The position numbers and the translations under genes are program-made. The notes under the pieces are model-generated. The model was given only the letters and a program-made list of their open reading frames with translations, searched no databases and was not told the origin of the DNA. A DNA stretch of 64,000 bases from Metridium senile (lineage: Eukaryota; Cnidaria; Anthozoa; Actiniaria; Metridiidae). Location: contig OX459096.1 of NCBI GenBank assembly GCA_949775045.1, forward strand, positions 39,900,158 through 39,964,157, given 5' to 3'. This document shows, piece after piece, positions 48,950 through 59,800 of this stretch. The first letter of the stretch is position 1; each line of letters starts with the position of its first letter.

Positions 48950-49130
48950 TTCAAAGCAGGCGTTCTTTTGGCGTTTTGGAGAATTTAGGATATTGGGCTT
49001 CCTGTGTTAATTTTATGACCGCGCGAAATAAGGAGCTTTGCCAAAAATGGAGAATTTAGGATATTGGGCTTCCTGTGTTAATTTTATGATTTTTCCCAAA
49101 AACCCGAAAGAACGCCTGTTTTGCAGGCTA
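48950..49130. mobile_element. Foldback element, family 2 copy
   Basis: TAGCCTTCAAAGCAGGCGTT and the inverted AACGCCTGTTTTGCAGGCTA form the ends. The segment GGAGAATTTAGGATATTGGG + CTTCCTGTGTTAATTTTATGA is duplicated in tandem inside, around GACCGCGCGAAATAAGGAGC. Related to 6768-6920. Confidence 0.88.
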
Positions 49131-51366
49131 AGGGTAAGGTTCTCTTGACTCTTAAGGGATAAAGACGTGTAGATGATAAATACAAATACGAGACCAAGAA
49201 GCCCTTTGGCTGTGCCATGGTACGATGTTTTGACATTTTTGGAATGCAAAAAGGGGAAAAACACATTTAGCTTTGTAAACGATTGGTCTTTCTACTATCT
49301 ATTAGGTAGGTTTTTCTCATGGGTGACAAAATTACTCGGCAAGGGTGTACATGTGACATACATTTAACAAGTGGTGAGGAAAAAGTTAGATTTTATCATG
49401 GCTTACAAACTAGAAAAGAGTAAGTCGAGTCCGAAAAGTATAACTATGAAACATTCTAAATAGTACAATTATTTGCTGATTCTAGTGTTATCTATTGTTT
49501 AATTAGCACTATTTTGTACTATTTAGTATTTCATGGATATAGGATTTTACAATTAGACAAAGTAGTTCATGTTGATAAAGTATTCATATTTTAATATGAC
49601 GCAAATCAATGGATATATTTAATCATTTAGGCAGTAGATATGTCCAGTTAATTATAGAACCTCTCTTCTTTGTATATATACAATACAAAAATGATTTCCG
49701 TGTAATAAAAAAAACGAAAGAATGATTAATGAGTAGTCTACCAGTATTTCTATATATAGTAGTTTTAAAAGTGTGTTAAATGCTGGGTAATATTCGTTTA
49801 AAAGCTGTGTAGGATCAACTACGACAACTGTCACGACTACTCTATTTGTAAGGTTTGGCGTGATGCTGCCTCCTGCGCATGCGCTCTTAGTGTTGGTTAT
49901 AGGAGGCAAGAATGCGAGATCCGACAAATTTTGCAAGCGCGGGGGTCGGGATGCCAGCCAAAATACAAGCGGGATTCGGGACTAGATTGTGACAGTGAAA
50001 ATGTATGGCGAGATCGGAAATTAGGGTTAGAGTTCGGGATTTCGAGTGTAAGTAAAAGTGGCAGGAAATCGTGATTTAAAAACCCTATTGTAAACCCTCA
50101 CTATATAAACTATGATAACTTAAATTTGTATTGCCAAATTAAGAGTTCATTTTCACAACGTAATTCTGTTTTATACTTCTGAATCAATTATTTTTGTGTT
50201 CAGCAAACACTTTCTATACACTTAATTCTTTTGGTTAATATGTTTTTATCAACGGCAGCCTTTTACGTACCCTGCAGGTTACCACAAGTAATTTTCTATC
50301 TTGGTTTGGCGCTTGTAAATCTGAAGGGTTTTTTAGATTGTTTTCAGTTCTTTCTCTCATGATTTTTAACGGACAGAAATTACAATAGCTAAATATAAAC
50401 ACTAAATGACAGCTAGTGATCAATGAAAACAGAAACTCTCAGTTTTTCAGGGTACCTTTTAGGTTTCACCGAAGAAAACAATCATTCGTTGCACCTACAT
50501 AATGCGAACATTTCTCTTGCCTTTCGTTGTTTGTATTATAGAGGGGGCCTATTAAAGGTTGGTAAAGGGCAGTAATGGCTGACAGGGCGGTGTGGAAGTC
50601 TGTTGTGGGAGTACTCTCGGCCGAGGCCGAAGGATGATGATGATGATGATTAAAGGTTGGCGGTTTGACGTTTTTTTTTTTTGCAAATTTTTGAGGTCGG
50701 TTATCGGTATTGTTGCAATTTTTGTGGCGGTTTGCGGTTTTTCGCGATTTTTTGCGGCGGTTTATAACAGAAAAACATGACGAAAAATAGCGGTTTTGCG
50801 GTATGACGAACCCCTATAATAGGCCCCCTATAGAAGTTAATAAAATAGGATTTCTCCTCACTTAATTTTGGTACTATTATAAAGGTATCGTGTGCTTTGT
50901 TTAGCTGTTTGCTGTGTTTCCCTGCTATCAGTTTGTCCCGCAAGCGATCCCGCCTAGGTCAGGATCGTCTTCGGGTAGATGGTGTGCCAACAGTATTTGG
51001 ACTAGTATTTTAGTACTTGACCAGTGAACACGATCGTAAATTGTCTCGATAAATTTGTTTGAAAATGCAGAGTTTTCTTAGTCCAGTCGCGTCTGCTGTC
51101 AAGTTATCTTTTCATTGTTGATATATTTGTTGGTTGGTTTGGGATAAACATTGATTCCCGAAAAACAACTAACTTGGATAAAGACAAAACAATATTAACT
51201 CTGTGTGGACGGAATATTTTCTTCCCGTATAGTCGCCTTTAGTCGCCTTCTCTCACGAAAACTACACATAAAGTTATCTAAAACATTGAAGGAAACGGAA
51301 AGTAGGCAAAAATTTCCAAAATTTCACATAATCAGCTTATAGTTAATATATACTGATCTAGCACGT
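49131..51366. other. Gene-free interval between SAE1 repeats and Not
   Basis: Apart from the MITE at 50540-50832, I find no supportable exon, RNA gene or clear repeat. A GC-richer patch at about 49855-50010 (GGGGGTCGGGATGCCAGCC) looks like an eroded repeat. The right end should include the Not 3' UTR. Confidence 0.5.
50540..50832. mobile_element. MITE, family 4 (GCGGTTT-rich, GGGGGCCTATTA ends)
   Basis: Ends TATAGAGGGGGCCTATTA and TAATAGGCCCCCTATAG are inverted repeats abutting TATA, a likely site duplication. The interior is a run of CGGTTT.CGG.TTTTT motifs. A related element is at 61553-61818. Confidence 0.88.
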
Positions 51367-53261
51367 TTACTGTGTAGTTATTTTCGTGATTCGGTTCTTC
51401 CTAAATCGTATTCGTCTATTTTGAAACCAGACTTTGACTTGTGTTTCCGTTAAGTTCAGTCCGATAGCAAGTTGTCTTCTTTCCTCGCCAGCTACGTACT
51501 GTTGTCTTTCAAATGCTTTCTCCAGTCTTTGCAGCTGGAACGGCGTGAAGATTGTTCGTGATCTTTTGTTTCCTTTTCTTGGGCGCACTTTGCCGATGGC
51601 GCTGCCAAGATAGCCTACAAGAAATACCGACATTCTAATGTTAGAATTCGCTAATTGTTGTTAATATTACAACTCAACGGAGAATATTTAACATAATTTA
51701 TAAAAGAGTTAACTTTGTACGAAGCTGCTACAAATTTCATTCTATTATATACCTATCGTTTATATCAAACACCGACGCAGTCTATACTATTTTACTCGCT
51801 AGTTTCCATTTGTACGAAAGATTAACGCCCAGAACGTCTTTCAGTTGACTTGAACTCTTTTTTTTTGTACAATGAAAGCCGTATATGTACTTTAGCTTAG
51901 ACTATTTTATATGGTGTTGCTACTCTAAAAATAGCAATATTTGAAAATAATTTTTAATGCGAAAATGTTTTGAAAAAAAAAAAAAACATTTGTTGATTGG
52001 TTTTTCAAGTAACTATAAGTATATGCGATAGCTTTAATTACGGTATTGTTGTAATGGAGCTTTACGTCGACATCAATCAATATATATTTTCTTAGCCTGC
52101 GTTGCGGCCCTCTTATCGTTTCTATAATAATTGATATATAGTAGTATTTCATGTTATCTAGTAATATTTTCTATGCCTGTCATTTGCCAAAATTCCCTAC
52201 TTTTCTTACTTCAAGAGAACCTCTATCTATAGAACTTATGGTTTTTGGGATCTTGTTGACATTATTTTACAAAACGTATATTTCTATGCATATATGTATG
52301 TATTATATATCTATGTCAGAAAGGAATAAATAGAAATAATAAATATATACATTATACGAACCTACAGCAAAGCCCATGCCGGGGCATTGTATTGAAATGA
52401 TTCATCATTTAAGTTTAAGTACTTTAAGAAGATCCTAATACTAAGACTCTTTATAGTCAAGAACAAAAACAGTAAATACTTTAAAAACAAGACGAGGATA
52501 TTGACTAGAAAGATTAATGCTGTTAAAGTAACACAGCTTATCCGCATATATGAAGTGATACGCTTACTGACGTTTCATATTATATGATAAGAATATCAAA
52601 TGGAAACTAGTGAGAAATCTAGTATAGGCTGCGTCGGTGTTTGATATAAACGATATAGGTAATAGAATGAAATTTGTAACACCGTAAAAAGTGTTGACTT
52701 AACTTTACTGACGTTTCGAGCTTTAATATCAAAGTTAACTTTCTTAATATGGAATTGATGTATAGCGCACTTTTCAATTTCAAACAAGAATAATGAAGAC
52801 AAACAAATAAGACAAAAAATACTGGTGTAGTATTAATGATGGTGATATATTGATAATGGTATTTGTTTCATTGCTAGTGATTATAAGTCAACTCTTAGTC
52901 ATTTTATACCTTGTAATTTGGTTGTTTCAAACTGAGTGACCATATTTGCCTCCTGGTTCTGTATTGAGGTCCTGACATGGATCGGTTCTCGTTGTAGGTG
53001 CATGGTAGTACCCCCCTCATTACAGCAAACGACTTGCGGCTGACTAAATGAGCATGGTACATTGCCCAAATACCGATGATCTTGAGTAGATCCCATTGAT
53101 TCAGCTTGAGATCTTGTTTGTGATAATATCGATCTTATCGAGAAAGCCCCACCAAATCGTGCAGTGTTCTCGTCTTCCTTGCGGCTCAAAGCAGCTTGTT
53201 GATATAGGACCATAGGTGATGATGACCACGGCAAATGTGTTGTTACTGAGTGATTGTACAT
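51367..53261 (-). CDS. not: Not (notochord-type) ANTP-class homeobox transcription factor
   Basis: Minus strand, two exons: 53261-52910 and 51614-51367 (TAA), joined as G|GC (Gly118); 199 aa. The homeodomain is residues 133-192: [20 protein letters not shown], then [20 protein letters not shown], then [20 protein letters not shown], with Leu16, Phe20, Trp48, Gln50 and Asn51 intact. FTP.QL.RLE..F..QQY..G.ER..LA..LNLTE is the Not/Noto pattern, distinct from Emx and Vax. Residues 40-46 (FSIRSIL) are a good eh1 motif, expected to recruit Groucho/TLE. The start is the only ATG that includes the eh1 motif and lies 50 bp after a TATA box. The short tail after the homeodomain ends ITKITTQ. A nuclear regulator, probably a repressor in early patterning; expression cannot be read from sequence. 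Confidence 0.94.
51750..51815 (-). mobile_element. Family 1 MITE fragment
   Basis: CTATCGTTTATATCAAACAC + CGACGCAGTCTATACT, then TTTACTCGCTAGTTTCCATT: the reverse complement of the family 1 end. It lies in the Not intron. Confidence 0.85.
52599..52735 (+). mobile_element. Family 1 MITE copy, one arm
   Basis: ATGGAAACTAGTGAGAAATC through TAGGCTGCGTCGGTGTTTGA to TTAACTTTACTGACGTTTCG, stopping at the family centre. It lies in the Not intron, in opposite orientation to the copy at 51750, so the two flank about 800 bp. Confidence 0.88.
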
Positions 53262-53310
53262 TTTATGTTGATGACTTGGTCTACTTTATGCTATTACAGC
53301 TAATACTCGT

Positions 53311-53320
53311 CTTTATATAC
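53311..53320 (-). promoter_or_regulatory. TATA box of Not
   Basis: On the minus strand GGTATATAAAGACG lies 50 bp upstream of the Not ATG at 53261, placing transcription start roughly 20-30 bp before the ATG. Confidence 0.6.
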
Positions 53321-55740
53321 CATTAAATAGGAGACGTGCAGACTTTTTGAATTCTCATTAATCTAGTGCTAGGCAATCGTCTACTTTGCAATACTATTCG
53401 CTCGAATAAAAGATCTGTCAATCAAAATCTATGAGATGTTTTTGTATCAAGTTAAAGAGTTGGCCTGCCTTTGCCTTAAGGAAGATCTACATAGCTTTAT
53501 AGCAATTTTAGTATTTAGCATGTGCTAGTTTCTCACAAGGATTCTAGAATTAGTTTGGAATCACAGCGAGCGTTGATCTCACGCGTTATGGGCCCTAATA
53601 GCAGAACACCGCACACCAATTAAATAATTGTCGACGATATGCTATCATCGGACAGACATATTTTTGAACTTATTATTAACTCATTCACATCGCAAGAAAA
53701 GCTTAATTTGTTCGTCATCTTAGAATAATGAGAATTTTTGTTGAATGAATTATATAATAGGACACAGTGATTATCAGAGTTTTTTATTGTTCAAAATAGT
53801 AAAAAGATTACCATTTTAATTGTCCAAATGAATTCACCTTTTTTTTACTTTTCTTATGGCGAGAAACTCATTATCATGAGTGGGTCTGTTTCATATAGTA
53901 TAACTCAACTTTTTATACAAGGAAAGAAATAATTATCAGAACCGCTAATCGTCTTGAATTTATTTTAGTTTTTTTACTATTTATCAAAAAATATCGTGAG
54001 ATATAAAGTAACAGTTCCTTTTCAAAATAATGAGAACATTTGTTGGTAATAACTCAACGTTTTGTACAAAGACACGTTGCACAATTAACAATGGATTTTG
54101 AATAGATATAGTAAAGGGATAATCATTTTATCTTTGTTTTCTCAAATTGACTTTATTCCGCGTATTTATCAATCAAATGAAATATTCCAAAATGTTCGTT
54201 TCAATTCTTTTTTACTAAACTAAAACTAAACTTACTACGTCAAAAGTGACTAAGGACTTCGAGTACGCATCTCTTTGATGTTTTCTGGTGTTTTCTGTCT
54301 TCCTCCTACTATTCGTCCCTTTGTTTCCTCATTCTAAGACAATATTTGCTGTTAACTAAGAAGGCAATTTGGTAATGACATTTAATTGCATCTTTGGCGT
54401 TAATATGTGAACAGTTATTACGTGGCTAAATTGTCCAAGAAATCGCTCTGTAAACATTCCATTAAGGACTTTCTCGGTTACGTAGGTAACAGATCTTAGT
54501 CAATAATTGCCAAATAGTCTCTCAATCAAAGAGATATCTCACAATTTATATTAGTGTAGAAATTACGGCGTGATCTAAAGACACTATGGAAATTATAGAG
54601 TGAAGAAGTGTAGTGTTGTTTTACATTCAATTTGTGTTTCCTTTTTCAGTTAACTGTCCCAATTATATAGTGTTTCCCGCTTGGCGTAGATCATTTGTGT
54701 TTGATAACCTCATTCAGATGTAATCTCTATTTCATCGAGATTTTAACAAGTTTATTTTGATAATAAGTGCCTAGGTAAATGATTCCTATCAGTAAACTTT
54801 GAAAAGCTAACTTCTTTAGTTGAACTGCCAATATCGTATCAATAACATTAACAGATGGACTATCTTGATAAATTCAGAAAATGTTCATTTGCAAATATTC
54901 CAATAAAAAACACATTTCTATATTGAGGATAAAAAGAACTACTTTACTCAATCGGATGGATTTATTATACAAAATTGTATTCATCTTTGGAAATCTTTAT
55001 CATGAGAGAAAAACACAACTTGCAGCAATAAACACACAATGTGTCGAAAAACAGTCAAAATTGACATAATAAACGTTTTTCAGTCGCACCGGTCCGTTTT
55101 TATGTTTACTCGCGAATTGATTTTCTTCTCTGGCTAGTCTTATTGTCTAAATTGAAAATCTATTTTCAAATAATAGGTTTTTAATGAAAAATGATTGTTC
55201 ATGCTGAGTAGGTTAAGAAAGTCACAGGTGATTGTGTTCACGCTCCCTTAATAGCTCTCACCGCTTTTAATTACCCCCGTCAATCACAGGCAGCGTTGAA
55301 CAGTCACTCTTCAACACAATAAGCGGCTAACACACAAGAAACATTTTATTCCAACATTGTGATATATAATTACTACATAGACATCCAAGTTGCCGTTTTA
55401 ATTGTCGTCTCGCCCTTCTTCGTAAAATGCTTCTATTTAGATATTAGTATACGGTATAAATAAGGCTAGAAACTAAAGGGCTTTTAGATTGCTCGAAAAC
55501 AATACCATTGCTGTCTATTGCCATATTCAGTTTTATTCCAAAGTAAAAATGAAATATAGTAAAGGCTTTTGTTATTTGTTATTTTATATGAAGTAACTTT
55601 ATTCGTTGCTTCCGTTCGGTTACTGATCTCTTTTCAGACATTGATACTTATTGTATCCAAAGAAAGCTAGAACAATGTGAATGTTTTTAGTACAAGAAAG
55701 AGAGTTCCGGCTAAGCCATTGAGAGGTCCCTATCGGATGA
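53321..55740. other. Gene-free interval upstream of Not
   Basis: About 2.4 kb of AT-rich sequence with no supportable exon or repeat. It would include the upstream regulatory DNA of Not; I see no motif cluster I can defend. Confidence 0.5.
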
Positions 55741-55744
55741 GTAC

Positions 55745-56215
55745 TAGTCGCCTGGTTAAATGACCACAAGGAAATCTTGTTCACTCTTACACCTGGTATT
55801 ATACCGCTTGTTGAAAAACTTTGTCCGCGGCTCATACCGCAAGGATTTATGGGAATTGTTGTATCTTTTTTTTAGATTTGACCACAAAGAAGTCATGTTC
55901 AAATCATTCATACACCTGGTATTATACCGCTTGTTGAAAAACTTTGTCGGCTCATACCGCAAGGATTTATGGGAACTGTTCTATTTCTTTTAGATTTGAC
56001 CACAAAGAAGTCATGTTCAAATCATTCATACACCTGGTATTATACTGCTTGTTGAAAAGCTTTGTCGGCTCAAACCGCAAGGATTTATGGGAATTGTTGT
56101 ATCTTTTTTTTAGATTTGACCACAAAGAAATCATGTTCAAATCATTCATACACCTGGTATTGTACCGCTTGTTGAAAAACTTTGTCGGCTCAAACCCGGT
56201 GCAAGGATTTACCAA
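55745..56215. repeat. ~120-bp satellite-like tandem repeat, 4 copies
   Basis: CTTGTTGAAAAACTTTGTC recurs at about 55808, 55930, 56048 and 56170. Each unit also has CACCTGGTATTATACCGC, CGCAAGGATTTATGGGAA and TTTGACCACAAAGAAGTCAT. Both strands stay open across most of it, but the frames only repeat the unit. Confidence 0.92.
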
Positions 56216-56404
56216 TTCGGGATAAATGGGATGGTTTCATTTTTGTTCAATTGTTTTCATTCTGTGGCTTTGTATGTTGTATTGAAGAAATACAACATTA
56301 TACACTTTAATAATGACTGGTCCCAAGGGAAACAGTTAGTTTTATTTCCCGAGAGTACTGTACTTAGTACGGGAGTACCATTTGGGCTTCGGTAGAACAT
56401 GCGG

Positions 56405-56478
56405 GAATTTTAAGAAGACCAGAGAAGCGTTAGGAGAAGCACGACGCGTTTTTCGAGTCTTCTTAAAATTCCCAAGAG
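56405..56478. mobile_element. Short foldback sequence (GGGAATTTTAAGAAGAC ends)
   Basis: CGGGAATTTTAAGAAGAC and GTCTTCTTAAAATTCCC are inverted around AGAAGCACGACGCG. It may be the core of a MITE extending to about 56340. Confidence 0.65.
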
Positions 56479-56726
56479 CACTGCATGCTGCTGAGTTTTC
56501 TAATTATTTTATAAAATATTGAGTAGTTAAAATCATATCGACGTTCCGTGCTCTGTTGAGTTATAGAGGACGCTTCTCAGCCAATCAGAGCGCACAATTT
56601 ATATCAATTTGTTTATAAAATATAATAGAAAATAATAAAATAGGGAAACAAATCAAAATAAATTAAAATAATAAATACAGGACAAACAAAAACCACACAA
56701 TTGGGAGATCTAGTCGTTGTCACTGT

Positions 56727-56732
56727 TTTATT
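56727..56732 (-). terminator. Candidate poly(A) signal of the phosphagen kinase homologue
   Basis: TTTATT on the plus strand reads AATAAA on the minus strand, about 135 nt after the stop at 56868. Other AT-rich hexamers lie nearby, so usage is unproven. Confidence 0.35.
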
Positions 56733-56867
56733 ATTATGAAGTAATAATCCAACGTACATTGAATCAGAAAATAATATAGTGAATTGTGGATATAAGAAGC
56801 AAATTAAACAAAAGTAATGAAAAGTAAGAGAAACAATCTGGTGATCCAGTTATTCATGACGAATATA

Positions 56868-59800
56868 CTATTTTGTTACAATGTCTGCAGCACTACAGTC
56901 AAGTTGCCTTTGGCCATATCCCTTTTTAGGTATACAATCGTCGATATCATCTCCTTTCTCGAGAACCATTTCTAATTGTATCAGTTTATGTACTCCCTTG
57001 ATAAGTATCTGTAGTACTTGGACCTGGTTGATGGACAAAATGAGACCGTTAAATGTGTTATGTCACCCAAATGAAAACGTAGATGATACAACATTTGATA
57101 GCCTTATTTTCAGAAGGGCCTAGGGAGGAAGCGACAGCGTAGGCCCGTCTGGAAATCAGGCTATCAAATGTTGTATCATCTACGTTTTCAAATACTCAGT
57201 TCTTTGCTTAGCTCGCGCTGCGGTTTAACTTATGCCAATCTGTCTGCAAGCTAGACAGGACATATATAAAAACGTAGTTGTCAACCACTGACGTGATAAT
57301 ATGTACATTACTGCTTTTATGTACATTACTGCTTTAGTGTACTATCTAATTAAAACCTACTGGCTCTTATAAGCAGTGTACGTTACTTACTAGTGCAGTG
57401 CCGCTTTAGGTACGTAACAGCAGTTGCAACTGAAACGCGACCACTGCATGCTACTGCAACTATCCCGAGTTATTTATCTAAACATTTTGGCAAAACCTTC
57501 ATAGTAGCGGACTGAAATGACGCTAGTAAAACTATCAAACCAATGGAAAAAATATAAACTATACTGGCTTGTGCATACAGATATACACATCAATAAATAT
57601 CAAAGACAGGCAGTCCAATTTTACAAACATTAGTCAAATATTCGTATTCCATGCGGTTTTTTCAGAAAAGAAAATGAAACTATTTACTGCATTCAATTTG
57701 CCTACTGATTTGGTGCCAGTGGTCTCTTTTATTTGCCTCAAGGCAAAACACTTATGAATATGCTATACCCGAGGCACACCCCTGGGGGAGGAAAGGGGGG
57801 ATCAAGAGGTAAAAATCCCGGGCTCAGTGCTATAGTGGGAAATTTCCAGAAAACGGAAGTCCTTTTAGAAGTACAAATTTGAAACCATTATAGATATAGC
57901 ACACAAAAAATAAAAAAAAGTACGGTTATATACACGGGCACGGAAGTCGACTGAAAATGGACCAGAACAAAAAAAACCCAAGACATTCTTAAAGAAATTA
58001 AAGAAATTAAAGAAATTCTTAATTTAAACGTTTTTAAACAGTTACCAAATCGCTGATGTTACCCCTAAGAGATACGATGAGCATACCCGATATTATACAA
58101 ACACACGTTTGTTAATGTGTTCTTACCTCTGTGACACCTAATGTCTTTTCGGTGTAGACATAGAATTCTCCTTTTGGGATATTGGCCGATTGAATTCCTG
58201 AAAAAAAAAAAAAATAAATAAATAAATAATTAAAACAATAATTAAAACGAGCGAATAATATCGTATGTTTTGAACAAGATCAAACAACATGTTGGTTTAG
58301 ATATCGTACACAGTCCCATGTTAGTGCACCACTGGATAACATGGGCTTTGCACGATTGCACCAGGCTAATAACAATTGGTCCATTAGTTTACCAGAGGCC
58401 GGCAACTAGTGCCGTTTAACACGCGACAAGTCAGCTGTGTTTGTTTAAAACCTTTTCTTCTTGTCCACACGTTAACGGTAATAGGACAATCACTAAATAA
58501 AACTTTCTCTAAAACGCCAATAATTGTTGAAAAAGGCAGTTGTTGTGTGTCTACCAGGCCTTTTAAGCTTGCAAGAGGAGCATACCTTTTCTACATCGTT
58601 TCAAGTTTAAATTGTTTAGTATAAAGTTAAGTCGATTGTCCTGAAAATAGAATACAAAAAACTGATTAGTTTGATCTGTACAGAGATTAATATATTATTC
58701 TGGATACGCAATTTTTCACGTTTTCTATTTGTTACACATTCTTATCAAAGGTCACTACTAGTGCTGTCCTAAGAATGTCCTTACTTTCCGTTTCAATTGT
58801 TCGCCTTGTGGACTATACAGGTTATTGCGGACGCGATCGATCCCGATTATTAAATAAATAGAAAACGCGCGCGAGTGCTGTGTGTAGTTGTACAGCACGT
58901 GGGGGTTGTAAGAACCCGAGAGAAATGTTCAGAGAAGCACGATGCGAAGCACGACGCGAAGCACGACGTGAAGCACGACGCGAAGCACGACACAAAGCTA
59001 GCACAACGCGTACCTCACTACATACAACACAAAAATCAAGTTTTCCATTTCTTTTATAAAATACAACACGAATAACATGCAAACGCGCGTATACTGTGTG
59101 CTCTTATATAAACCAATGAAAATGATTATAAAAATAGTTATTTTATAAAACTGAATTAAGTTCTTCAGTATATAGGTATATAACAGGTGTTTTTATAAAC
59201 TTACCATGCTCAAACGCCGCAACTTAACCTTGACACTGACATCCAAAGCTGTTCCTAAGTTCACTGGATCAGATACAATGTAACCAAGGTGATCACTCCA
59301 GATAAATTCCTCGCCATTTCTACGCAGTTCTTCCTCAATCAAAGCGAGTCCTCGATATAGTTTTTTGAACACTGCAAGAAGATGGCTTTCCTTTGACATG
59401 CAGACCACCTAACAAAATGGACAAGAAAGACAGTAAAGCATTTAAAAATAACTGTAAATAATGATTGTCCGGGGAGGGGCGGCGGTAGAGTTTGTCAATA
59501 ATCAAAAATGTTTACTACTATAGAGACAGAGGTGGTACCTTTTAACCTGTTCAAAGGCCGTGAAGATCCTACCTATTTTACCGGAGATGAGATCATGACA
59601 GCCGGAATGACAAATAAACAAATTTAGGACAACAAATTCTTGTTGACATATCCATTTAGACGTTGGTAACCTTTAGGGGTCATTTTTGAAATTTCCACTG
59701 AGCACACAATTTTTAGTAACCGGATGCAGTTTTAATTTTTGCTTCACCCTACTACCGTGCGTCATGATTTTTTGTAACCGGGAGTTTTAATTTTTGCCTT

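Noticed and set aside
55756..56225. Repeated 40-residue protein units on both strands
   Set aside because: A ~120-bp DNA tandem repeat open in several frames; no start, splice sites or unique sequence.
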